A stretch of DNA of 12,425 bases, from the NCBI GenBank assembly GCA_017618435.1, contig JAFZUH010000105.1, forward strand, positions 1 through 12,425, given 5' to 3'. The DNA is from Bacteroidales bacterium (lineage in GTDB: Bacteria > Bacteroidota > Bacteroidia > Bacteroidales > WCHB1-69). Made by a program: the position numbers and the translations under genes. This document shows, piece after piece, positions 1-8,208 of this stretch. The number at the start of each line of letters is the position of its first letter. Positions within the stretch are counted from its first letter, which is position 1. Under the pieces are notes generated by a model. The model ran no database searches. It was not told where the DNA came from and was given only the letters and a program-made list of their open reading frames with translations.

Positions 1-2295
1 AACTACAACAACCGTTTGAGAGTTTCCCTCATTGTCTATAGCCGTTATATTGTGCCTGCCTTTAGGCAGGTAGACGGAAATGTTGTGAAAATCAGTGGTT
101 TTTGTAAAATATTCACCATCAATATGCCAAAATATTTCGGCATCATTGTTTTGGTGTACCAGTTCAAACACTATTTCACCTTTTTGTCCGTCTGCTTGTT
201 CCGGTAAGGTGATTTTTGAAAAGGTATTTGTCGGATATATGAATTGCATAGGTCGGTTTTCTAAGGTTTGAGTTGTTGAGTAATCAGATTGATAATCAAT
301 GTGTTTGCGTTTGTAAAAATAAGCCCACACGGGTGGAAGTACAAATACAGCAGAGCCTTGTTCGTTGTTTTCTTTGTCTATATGCAATTGGTGATAGGGG
401 CAAATGGTGCTTTGTAAACCCTTAGCGGGAATTAATTGTTTTTGTTTGTCGGGGCAAAAACGATTGCATAGATGTCCCGATTGTTGGCAAATGTTTTCTT
501 CTATCATATATTTTTCCGGTATGGCAAACCATTTGGATTTTGGCAAGAGATTAAAAACGTTAAATAATATAGGTCCGGCAGTTTGTCTTCCCACGAGGGC
601 AACATTGCCTTCGCCGGTAGCATTGCCTACCCAAACGCCCACAACGTATTTTTTGTTTACTCCTACAGCCCAAGCGTCTCTGTTTCCATAACTTGTTCCT
701 GTTTTCCAAGCAATAGTTTGTAAAGAAGTAATGGCGGTTATATCCAATTCATCAGGTCGGTTCAGGTCTTTCATGGCATCAAAGGTAAACCATACGGAGG
801 CAGGGTCGAACAATTCTTTGTATGTTGCAGTTTGTTCATTCTGTTCTATTTTCAAATCTTTTATCGGCTTATCTTGCAGACTGTTGTTCATTTTTGCATA
901 GGCTTGCACAATATCCCATAGGGTTGCTTCGGCTCCGCCTAAAATAAGAGATAATCCATAGTTGTCAGATGTTCTGTCTAAAGTGGATATGCCTATTTTT
1001 TTTAGAAAATTATAAAATTTAGGCACACTATATTGTTTTAATAACATCACAGAAGGTATGTTTAGTGAGCGGGCAAGGGCTTCGTTGGCGGGGACTGCTC
1101 CATCGTAACTGTAATTATAGTTTTGTGGTGAAAAACCATTGATATTGATAGGAATATCAGGTAAAAGCGTGTGAGGTAGAATCAATCCTTCTTGTAAGGT
1201 GGCACAATACAAAAAAGGTTTGAGAATGCTGCCTGTACTACGTCTGGAACGTATAATATCAACGGATTGGGTTCCGTTTTTCAGTCCTAAAGCATTGGCA
1301 CAATAGGCAACAACTTCATTGTCGGTAACATCAACCACCAAAACGGCCATATTGTTTATTTTTTGTTCAGACAAAGAGGCAGACCATTGCAGAACAGTCT
1401 GTTCTATTTGCTCTTGTATATTTAAGTCAATGGTTGTTGTTGTCTGTTGACCGTTTTTTTGTTGATTGAAAAAATCCACCAAATGTGATGCGGTCTGAGG
1501 AAGTTGATAGGTTTGTATGGGTAATTCTTCCGCAAGAGCGAGTTCGTAGTCTTCTTTGGAAATTTTATTTTTAATGTACAAACGTTTTAACAAATTGTTG
1601 CGTTTTTGTTTTAATTGTTGTTGGTTTTTGCCAGGGTGAATAAAGGAAGGTGCATTGGGCAATACCGCCAGTGTTGCCGCTTCTGCCCATGAAAGTTCAT
1701 CTGAAGGATGGTTGAAATACCGCCATGTTGCTGCTTCTAAGCCTACAACATTTCCTCCAAATGGGGCGTGGGCTGTGTATAGATTCAAAATTTGTGTCTT
1801 GGAATAAGATAACTCCAAGCGTGTGGCTAAAATGATTTCAATTAATTTTTCCCAATAAGTACGTTTTTTTTGTCTGGAAAGTCTTATTGTTTGCATGGTG
1901 ATGGTACTTCCTCCGCTTACAATACGGCGGTTATTGATGTTTTGCTTGCATGCCCGTGCTATAGAAATAGGATTAATGCCTAAATGATAATAAAACCACT
2001 TGTCTTCGTATTCAATAATACAAGTGGTAAATTTTTCGGAATAGGTGTTTTGAGCAGGGAATCGCCATTGCCCGTCAGAGGCAACTCTTGCCCCCAACAA
2101 TTCTCCCTTTTTGTCGTAAACAACGGTAGAATAGGGTACTTTGAATAAAGGGTTGGGTAAAATAATCCAATATACTATAATGAGAAGAAAAAAGGTGAAA
2201 AACATTATTTTGTTTCGTACGCTCACTTGGGCAAAATTGTTCAAGCGAGTTGGGGCAGAATACAAACAATGATATAGTTTCCACCTGTTTTTCAT
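1..2295 (-). CDS. pbpC: Penicillin-binding protein 1C, bifunctional peptidoglycan glycosyltransferase/transpeptidase (C-terminus cut by window edge)
   Basis: Polymerises lipid II into glycan strands and can cross-link peptides on the outer face of the inner membrane. 765 codons are visible, close to the full family length (E. coli PBP1C is about 770), so only a few residues are missing. One membrane anchor lies at about residues 30-46. The GT51 glycosyltransferase domain follows, with motif 1 EDKWF (catalytic Glu97), motif 2 GGSTITMQ (128-135) and a downstream RT..K..E/FGG block (about 145-181). The transpeptidase domain has SILK (nucleophile Ser356, Lys359), SLN (410-412) and KTGT (531-534), all intact. 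A Cys-containing linker (about 603-632) and a C-terminal BiPBP_C-type beta domain mark it as PBP1C rather than 1A/1B. The start chosen is the ATG at 2295; an ATG four bases upstream is out of frame. It lies 10 bases after the A2M stop, so it is almost certainly in the same operon. The visible end is in frame with no stop. Confidence 0.95.
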   Translation of the reverse strand, partial: MKNRWKLYHCLYSAPTRLNNFAQVSVRNKIMFFTFFLLIIVYWIILPNPLFKVPYSTVVYDKKGELLGARVASDGQWRFPAQNTYSEKFTTCIIEYEDKWFYYHLGINPISIARACKQNINNRRIVSGGSTITMQTIRLSRQKKRTYWEKLIEIILATRLELSYSKTQILNLYTAHAPFGGNVVGLEAATWRYFNHPSDELSWAEAATLAVLPNAPSFIHPGKNQQQLKQKRNNLLKRLYIKNKISKEDYELALAEELPIQTYQLPQTASHLVDFFNQQKNGQQTTTTIDLNIQEQIEQTVLQWSASLSEQKINNMAVLVVDVTDNEVVAYCANALGLKNGTQSVDIIRSRRSTGSILKPFLYCATLQEGLILPHTLLPDIPININGFSPQNYNYSYDGAVPANEALARSLNIPSVMLLKQYSVPKFYNFLKKIGISTLDRTSDNYGLSLILGGAEATLWDIVQAYAKMNNSLQDKPIKDLKIEQNEQTATYKELFDPASVWFTFDAMKDLNRPDELDITAITSLQTIAWKTGTSYGNRDAWAVGVNKKYVVGVWVGNATGEGNVALVGRQTAGPILFNVFNLLPKSKWFAIPEKYMIEENICQQSGHLCNRFCPDKQKQLIPAKGLQSTICPYHQLHIDKENNEQGSAVFVLPPVWAYFYKRKHIDYQSDYSTTQTLENRPMQFIYPTNTFSKITLPEQADGQKGEIVFELVHQNNDAEIFWHIDGEYFTKTTDFHNISVYLPKGRHNITAIDNEGNSQTVVVV

Positions 2296-2305
2296 TCATA
2301 TAGTG

Positions 2306-5300
2306 CTATTGTCTGACAACAGTTGTTTTGCTTGCCTTGGTGCGAGCGAACACATTTACATCATACATGGCCTCGCAAGTTATAGCAGGTAATATAAAGG
2401 TACCGCTATAGGCTGCACGAAGACGTATCTTAATTTCTTGAGATTGTCCTTTGACCAAATCAAAATATGTTAAGAATCTGTCATCTCGAATATCTTGATA
2501 CAAAATGCCGTTGCTTGATGAATTGGTCAATAAACGTTCATTGTAAATTTCCCAACCCGATGGCACTATGTATGTTAGTGCTAAATCGGTGTATTTTTTA
2601 TAAACACCTGTATTTGATATTGTTACAATGGCATAGAAATCTGTTCCTTGAGGTATACTATTCTCATTCAGTGTTTTGCCTTTCATGTCTACATAGCGTA
2701 CCGCTAATTTTAAGTTGTTGTTTTTAGCCGAAGCGGTGTCCGTAAGCGGTTTTGTACGTGTGGTTAAATTAACAAACATCAGTTTGTCTGATTTGTTGGT
2801 TACCGTTACATTGCCTTTGTATTGAGTTGGATAAAATGTTTTAACAAAAACAGATTTTGCTGTTGTAACAGATTGTTTTTCTTTGCTATCCATTTGATAT
2901 TCTGCAACCAAACTACCTGATGAGAGGTCTGATAATTTAGCCAAACTCATCAATAGATATGCGGTGGATTGGGTGGAATAATAGGTGTTGGCTTCAAAAT
3001 CTGCTGCCATATCTTTAGCCAACATAAAAGCATCTTCGTGTTTTTGCAACAAAATCAAGGTTTCCAATATCATGGCTCTGTCTCTCAACGCCGAACCAAA
3101 AGATGTATTGTCCATTGCATAATTTTCAATGTTTTTTGATTGATTGAAAACCAATTCGTTGGCTGTTTTCTGTTTGCCAATCAAAGCGTAGGCGGCAGCC
3201 AAACGCCATTTGGTCTGCAGGGATAGATTGTTGGATTCTTTCAATCTGTTCATTGCTCCCAATTCCGAAGATCCCGCCAAAGCCAAGGTGTATAAACAAT
3301 AGGCTTGTTCCAAATCAGACTGGTTGTAGGAGTATCTTCTGTTTGTAATGTTATTATTGGCTCTCCAATTTTGTGCTTTTCTTCTTTGGTATTTTATCCA
3401 TTTGTTGAGTACGCTTTGGTTGATTTCATACCCTTTTTCTCTTGCCAAAATGAGAAAATGACCAACGTATGAAGTTACCCAATTGTTCACATCAGTGCCG
3501 CCCTCCCAATAGGTGAAACCACCGCTTGGTGTTTGTCTACCATAGAGTTTGGCGATAATATTATGGATATTTTTGTTCAATGCGGTTTGTTCGTCTTTGG
3601 AGAGACTTTTGAATTTGTCCAAGAACAATAAGGATATACCTTTTGATGTTAATTGTTCGGAACAATAGTGGGTGTAGTTTTCCAAGAAATCATATTGGTC
3701 GGAAATGTTCATAATGGGCAAATTGGCCAATTCCAAAGTCAAATAATTGTTTTTGCCGCCTTTTACAGCAAGGCTATATGGCAATGATATGCTTTCACCG
3801 CCTTTTAACAATTTTGTTTGTACCGAGTGGGAAATAGGATTAGGATTTCTAACATCAATTTCAATATTTTCCTTAAATGTTTGCCCGTTGCCCGTTGCAA
3901 TAATACTTATTTTTTCAACACCTTCTGCTGCAGTTGATTGCAACTGGAAAAATAGTGTTTGGTTGCCTGTGTTGGAAAAATGTATTTTTTGTTCTTTGGC
4001 TCCGATTATTTTCAGTTTGCCTTGTGTGGCAACTTTTACCGTCACATCTTTTACATTGTTTTCCATTGCAAATATATTGACAGGCAGGTCTATAGTCTCA
4101 TTTGTTCCCACCATTCTCGGTAAAGTGGATTGGGTCATCAAAGGAGTTCTGACAGTGATGTTTTTCGCTGCATTGCCGTATGCTTCGTTCATGCCGGCTA
4201 CAACCATTACACGCAACGAACCCACATAAGGTGGTAGGGTGATTTTATGGGATTTTTCTTCGCCTTTTTTCAAGGTGAAAGGTCCCATAAATCTTACCAC
4301 AGGATTGAATCTGTTGGCTTGCATGTTAGATGGACTTTCGTCTTCATCACCGCCAATGCTGAACATTTTGGCAAATTTTCCGGAAAAGGCTCCAACTATA
4401 TAATCATACATATCCCAAGTGGTGATACCCAAAGCCTCACGAGTGTAGAAGGCTTTCCACGGATTCGGAGTTTTAAAGTTGGTGATGCCCAACAAGCCTT
4501 CATCAACCAAGGCAAGTGTATAGGTCATCGGTTGCCCTTTTTGTTCTTTTACTTTCACCACAAAGGCGGATTCAGGTTTTACAACATTGGGGCAGGTTAT
4601 CTGCGGGTGCAATTGGGTGTTTTCGTTAAACACTTCGATAGGTTGCACGCCATACATTCTGATAGGTTTGTTTTCAATGGTATTGTCGTGTGGTTGCAAC
4701 AATGAAATATGAATATACACATTAGGTGTCATTCGTTTGTCTGTAACGAATTTGTATTGAGTGTTTCCTATTTTGTCCATTTTCAGCCATTCTCTGGAAA
4801 CAACTTCAGAACCGTTTTCGATGGATACCAAAGCCATTCCGCTATTTACTTTAGGTATATTTACTACGACAGTTTCACCTACTTTGTAAGATTTTTTGTC
4901 AGTAGAGAATGAAAGCATTTTTACCGATGTCGGCATGTCGCTGTCAGGCACCCCTCTCCACGCAGGCCATGTTACCAGTATTGTGCAACCTGTAGCGTGT
5001 CCATCGGCTTTGTCTTTTACGTAAACCAAGTAGCGGCCATAGTCAGGATAATTGACTCTGAATTTGATAGACGCTGCTCCGTTGCTATTGGTTGCCAGTT
5101 GTCCGGATTTGACAGGTTTGATGGTTGAATTGTTTATGTAGGAACTGAAATTGTTACTGTTGTTTTCCCACCACCACGACCAGTCTAGTTTGTAAATATT
5201 GTATTCCAATGTTTTGCATGCCTTTGGTTTGCCATTGGCATCAAGGGTTACAACCTTAAACTCATGGTCGGTATTGGTTTCAATGTCCATTTCGTTAGGG

Positions 5301-7894
5301 ACATTGTCATCTATGCCCACATAGGTATTAAATGGGGATATGGTATGTTGTATTGTGGTAAAACTTGCATCTCCATTAGGTTCAAACACACGGCATACCA
5401 AATTGGCATGTACCTTGCCTTTTATATTGTGTTTAACCAAAGCAGGTATATAAAAACTTGTCTTCCCTTCTGCATTCAAAGTGCCTGAAAATATGGTGGC
5501 TGTTGTTCTTTCAAAATAAACGGCAGGGTTGTCAAATATGTATTGTTCATATCCTTTAAATGTGGTTTTGGGGGAGGATAGGGTTATTTCAACATCAGTT
5601 TTCAAACCGTTGGCTTTATTGCCTGTTAACCATGCGGATGCGATGTTTACCAAGGTTCTGGTATTGTTTTGCACTTGTTTGTTTTCAAGTTTTAAATCTA
5701 TTTTTAAACGATTGGGTTTAATTGTTTCAATTTTAAGTCTTTTATGGAAAGTGGCTTGTCCTATTTTCACATAAGCATTCCAATCGCCTGTCGGGGCATC
5801 TTTTTTGGTAGGAACGGCAAAGGTGTAGAAACCGTTTTCCGATTGTGAACTTATTTTTTTGTATGCAAATTGTCCGCGTGGGTTGTATATTTCCAGTGTA
5901 ACAGGGTGATTTAGCGGAATAATATGTTTGCTGTCTTCTAGAATAAAGGTCAAAAACAACGTATCTCCCGGTCTCCATACACCTCGTTCTCCATAGATGA
6001 ATCCTTTGAGACCTTTAGAAACAACTTGACCACCTACGTCAAAGCGTTCCATTTTGTTTTGTTCCCCGTCTATTAATTTAAGGTATGTTTTTTCGTTATT
6101 TAAAGATGCTACTGCAATAAAGGCTTTTGATTTGGAAGTAACTTCTATTTCAGCAAAGCCATCTGCGTTTGTTTTGCCACTACCAATGTTTTGCAATTGA
6201 TAGTTGTACAAATTTATTTCAACGCCCAGTATAGGTTTGGTACTGAGAATATCATTAACGCTTATCCAATATTTATTGTTATTGTTTGCTTTGACAATCA
6301 AACCCAAGTTGGAAGCCAACAAGGTTGTTGAAACGTTTGTGTGTTCATTTTCCATATAATAAGAGGCATGATATGGATTTTCGCTTTGTCCCCATTCATA
6401 AAGCTCCCAATCGTAATTGTCGTCATAGCCATAATAGGAATAGTTGGAATAGTCCCATTGGGCTTCGTCAAGGTCGGTCATTTCTCCTGACGACAGATTG
6501 ACCATTTCATTATTGTTGGAGGATATGGTTTTGTTGTTGAACGGAGGAGTTGCATATTCTTGTTTGAAAGAAAGGATAACCCTATACATGGCTCCGGGTT
6601 CCTGTTGTATAATGTGTTTGAGGTTGATACTGTAGTTTTGCCATTTGTTGTAATTTTTCTCTTCAGTATTGAGGTGCAACGTTTTTTTGTATATCAACCG
6701 GCCTGCCTGTTTTAAATTGGAAACGTAATTGCTGTTGTTTAACGAGTTGTTTTGCAAATATGACAAAATATTGCTTTCGTATATTCTGATAACTTTCAAA
6801 TCTACCGCTTGTATGCTTACCGCCTTAAAGTCCAAACTTTGGTGCTCGGCGTCAGGCAAAAACAATCCGTCAGACAATAGTTTGATGGCAGGGGCTTCTA
6901 TTTTTGCTTTTACTTTTATTTGATGTGAAGAGTTAAGTTGTTTTTCTTGATAATTTTTTAATCCTTTATCTATATTAATGGTAATATAATCGTTTTCTAA
7001 ATCGGTAGGGTAGAACACATAGATAAGGTTGTCGGCTATTTGAGTGGCATATTGTTGGGTTTCTTCTATATCAATCAAACCTTTTATATCCTGTTGGTTG
7101 GATATGGGTTCGGAAAATGCCAAGCAAATGCCATTTTCAGGGTCGCTTATTGGGGTTGCTGAAATATAATGGAAATCATTTAAAGCGGGTATGTCTATTT
7201 TTTTCTTTTCTTGTTTGGAAATACCGATTTTTTGTCCGTTAAAATTAATGGTAAGTGTCTGTTTCTTTTTGGTTTTTGCTATAGATTTGATAGTAAAAGC
7301 AAAATCGGTGGAAGTACCATTGTCTTCAAAACAGATTTCGGGGGTGGGTTCTATACCTGATAAACTTATAGCCTGCTTTACTTCCTTTAAAGTTACGATG
7401 TCGCTAAATGAAATGTTACCGGTAATGTTTGCTTCATTGGGAGCAGACCTCAGAACTTCTATCGGTGATAGCGAGAGCATGGCACTTTTTTGTTGCACAT
7501 AAAACGAAAATTCAAACGTTTTTTGTTTGCTGTTGACATTGTCAAATATTTTATTTACAAAAAACTTGGCATGATAGATTTTGTCCGTTTTTAGGGCACC
7601 TGAATCCGGAACAAATTCAATTGTGCTGTTGCTCAACCAATAGGCTTTCCCTTTCAAAGAAGGGGAGAATGAAAACAATTTTTCATCTATGACTGTTCCT
7701 ATTTCTACGGCTTCCACTTCTTGGGCCAATTCTATGCGAATATGGGAATTGGAATGTATGATGCCGCTTGTATAGGCTGATATATAAGGGGCAAAATCAA
7801 AAGACGGTATGATTTCTTTGTTGCGGTTGCAAGATACAATGGAAAGAATGATAAATCCAAGACACAAAATGTTTTTGAAAGTACGTTTGTTCAT
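2306..7894 (-). CDS. Bacterial alpha-2-macroglobulin, periplasmic lipoprotein (YfhM-like) with thioester
   Basis: Predicted pan-protease trap of 1862 residues, within the usual size for Bacteroidota A2M. The N-terminus is a lipoprotein signal ending IVSC (Cys22), so it should be membrane-anchored. The macroglobulin (MG) region follows, with the signature VWRPGD at about 639-644 and VDEGLL at 1130-1135. Next come a Gly/Asp/Glu-rich segment near 1181-1187 that may be the bait region, and the thioester motif C-S-E-Q (Cys1411, Gln1414; Cys codon at 3662-3664) in a helical thioester domain to roughly 1700. The C-terminal beta-sandwich contains IRDDR near 1800. In this family a protease cuts the bait and the thioester then links covalently to it. 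The ATG at 7894 was chosen because it starts directly with the signal peptide; the frame stays open upstream only because it reads through the tRNA and its terminator. It is paired with pbpC, as in many Gram-negatives. No Bacteroidota -7 element is visible just upstream, so the promoter is unclear. Confidence 0.94.
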   Translation of the reverse strand: MNKRTFKNILCLGFIILSIVSCNRNKEIIPSFDFAPYISAYTSGIIHSNSHIRIELAQEVEAVEIGTVIDEKLFSFSPSLKGKAYWLSNSTIEFVPDSGALKTDKIYHAKFFVNKIFDNVNSKQKTFEFSFYVQQKSAMLSLSPIEVLRSAPNEANITGNISFSDIVTLKEVKQAISLSGIEPTPEICFEDNGTSTDFAFTIKSIAKTKKKQTLTINFNGQKIGISKQEKKKIDIPALNDFHYISATPISDPENGICLAFSEPISNQQDIKGLIDIEETQQYATQIADNLIYVFYPTDLENDYITINIDKGLKNYQEKQLNSSHQIKVKAKIEAPAIKLLSDGLFLPDAEHQSLDFKAVSIQAVDLKVIRIYESNILSYLQNNSLNNSNYVSNLKQAGRLIYKKTLHLNTEEKNYNKWQNYSINLKHIIQQEPGAMYRVILSFKQEYATPPFNNKTISSNNNEMVNLSSGEMTDLDEAQWDYSNYSYYGYDDNYDWELYEWGQSENPYHASYYMENEHTNVSTTLLASNLGLIVKANNNNKYWISVNDILSTKPILGVEINLYNYQLQNIGSGKTNADGFAEIEVTSKSKAFIAVASLNNEKTYLKLIDGEQNKMERFDVGGQVVSKGLKGFIYGERGVWRPGDTLFLTFILEDSKHIIPLNHPVTLEIYNPRGQFAYKKISSQSENGFYTFAVPTKKDAPTGDWNAYVKIGQATFHKRLKIETIKPNRLKIDLKLENKQVQNNTRTLVNIASAWLTGNKANGLKTDVEITLSSPKTTFKGYEQYIFDNPAVYFERTTATIFSGTLNAEGKTSFYIPALVKHNIKGKVHANLVCRVFEPNGDASFTTIQHTISPFNTYVGIDDNVPNEMDIETNTDHEFKVVTLDANGKPKACKTLEYNIYKLDWSWWWENNSNNFSSYINNSTIKPVKSGQLATNSNGAASIKFRVNYPDYGRYLVYVKDKADGHATGCTILVTWPAWRGVPDSDMPTSVKMLSFSTDKKSYKVGETVVVNIPKVNSGMALVSIENGSEVVSREWLKMDKIGNTQYKFVTDKRMTPNVYIHISLLQPHDNTIENKPIRMYGVQPIEVFNENTQLHPQITCPNVVKPESAFVVKVKEQKGQPMTYTLALVDEGLLGITNFKTPNPWKAFYTREALGITTWDMYDYIVGAFSGKFAKMFSIGGDEDESPSNMQANRFNPVVRFMGPFTLKKGEEKSHKITLPPYVGSLRVMVVAGMNEAYGNAAKNITVRTPLMTQSTLPRMVGTNETIDLPVNIFAMENNVKDVTVKVATQGKLKIIGAKEQKIHFSNTGNQTLFFQLQSTAAEGVEKISIIATGNGQTFKENIEIDVRNPNPISHSVQTKLLKGGESISLPYSLAVKGGKNNYLTLELANLPIMNISDQYDFLENYTHYCSEQLTSKGISLLFLDKFKSLSKDEQTALNKNIHNIIAKLYGRQTPSGGFTYWEGGTDVNNWVTSYVGHFLILAREKGYEINQSVLNKWIKYQRRKAQNWRANNNITNRRYSYNQSDLEQAYCLYTLALAGSSELGAMNRLKESNNLSLQTKWRLAAAYALIGKQKTANELVFNQSKNIENYAMDNTSFGSALRDRAMILETLILLQKHEDAFMLAKDMAADFEANTYYSTQSTAYLLMSLAKLSDLSSGSLVAEYQMDSKEKQSVTTAKSVFVKTFYPTQYKGNVTVTNKSDKLMFVNLTTRTKPLTDTASAKNNNLKLAVRYVDMKGKTLNENSIPQGTDFYAIVTISNTGVYKKYTDLALTYIVPSGWEIYNERLLTNSSSNGILYQDIRDDRFLTYFDLVKGQSQEIKIRLRAAYSGTFILPAITCEAMYDVNVFARTKASKTTVVRQ

Positions 7895-7936
7895 ATTGTT
7901 GTATTTTTTTAGGTTGCTAAATTGTTTTTTTATTGT

Positions 7937-7967
7937 AAAAAAAGAAGTTTCATACGAAACTTCTTTT
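7937..7967 (-). terminator. Rho-independent terminator of the tRNA-Ala gene (symmetrical hairpin)
   Basis: A perfect 12-bp inverted repeat (AAAAGAAGTTTC at 7940-7951 and its complement at 7956-7967) encloses a 4-base loop. Read on the minus strand it is followed by a run of T (complement of 7937-7943). It lies about 20 bases beyond the tRNA 3' end and 43 bases before the A2M start, so it should end tRNA transcription and insulate the A2M-pbpC unit. The repeat is symmetrical, so a hairpin also forms on the other strand, but nothing known is transcribed in that direction here. Confidence 0.85.
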
Positions 7968-7985
7968 CCTTTTCTTTTATATTTG

Positions 7986-8059
7986 TGGAGCATAACGGAA
8001 TCGAACCGATGACCTTTTGACTGCCAGTCAAACGCTCTAGCCAACTGAGCTAATGCCCC
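7986..8059 (-). tRNA. tRNA-Ala (anticodon GGC)
   Basis: A 74-nt cloverleaf can be folded by eye. The 7-bp acceptor stem is GGGGCAT/ATGCTCC and includes the G3-U70 wobble that is the alanine identity element. The D-arm is GCTC/GAGC, and the anticodon stem TTTGA/TCAAA holds the loop CTGGCAG, giving anticodon GGC. The T-arm has a TTCGAAT loop. The discriminator is A73. CCA is not encoded: the bases after A73 are CAA. The T-stem has a U-U mismatch at 50:64. A Bacteroidota promoter element lies just upstream and a strong terminator just downstream, so it is a single-gene transcription unit. Confidence 0.95.
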
Positions 8060-8075
8060 ATCAATTTTTACGGTG

Positions 8076-8083
8076 CAAAGATA
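8076..8083 (-). promoter_or_regulatory. Promoter -7 element for tRNA-Ala
   Basis: On the minus strand this reads TATCTTTG, an exact match to the Bacteroidota -7 consensus TAnnTTTG. It ends 16 bases before the tRNA 5' end, which leaves room for a short 5' leader. No clear TTTG -33 element stands at the expected distance upstream; the region there is almost pure A/T. Confidence 0.65.
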
Positions 8084-8149
8084 TAATTTTTTTATTATCA
8101 TTTTATCATTTTTATAAAAAAATATTCATCTGTTTTTGTCGAAATATTT

Positions 8150-8183
8150 TTTGCGGTTTGTATGGTATTTTTGCCTATCTTTG
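8150..8183 (+). promoter_or_regulatory. Promoter of the acyl-CoA synthetase/HAD operon
   Basis: TATCTTTG at 8176-8183 matches the Bacteroidota -7 consensus TAnnTTTG. A TTTG at 8150-8153 lies 22 bases upstream as a candidate -33 element; another TTTG at 8157-8160 is closer than usual. Transcription would start near 8190, about 20 bases before the ATG at 8209. It is divergent from the tRNA promoter, and the two share the A/T-rich stretch 8084-8150. Confidence 0.65.
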
Positions 8184-8208
8184 CAATCTGTTTTTAACAT
8201 TATTTGCA

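Noticed and set aside
404..691. 95-codon plus-strand frame opposite pbpC
   Set aside because: It overlaps the transpeptidase domain on the other strand, and its composition gives no sign of a real protein.
2075..2299. 74-codon minus-strand frame starting at the upstream ATG before pbpC
   Set aside because: It overlaps the pbpC N-terminus in another frame and resembles no protein. The PBP1C frame carries the membrane anchor and catalytic motifs.
3747..4705. Long open frames on the plus strand opposite the A2M gene
   Set aside because: They lie fully inside the antisense of a well-supported gene, have no family resemblance, no start context and no promoter; they are antisense shadows.
7986..8059. 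tRNA gene as an integration site for a mobile element
   Set aside because: No integrase, no direct repeat of the tRNA 3' end and no change in composition is seen nearby; flanking genes are ordinary chromosomal genes.
8053..8208. N-terminal extension of the acyl-CoA synthetase with hydrophobic, Cys/Phe-rich residues that could look like a membrane anchor
   Set aside because: The extension overlaps the tRNA gene, the shared promoter region and the expected transcription start, so it cannot be on the mRNA from that promoter.
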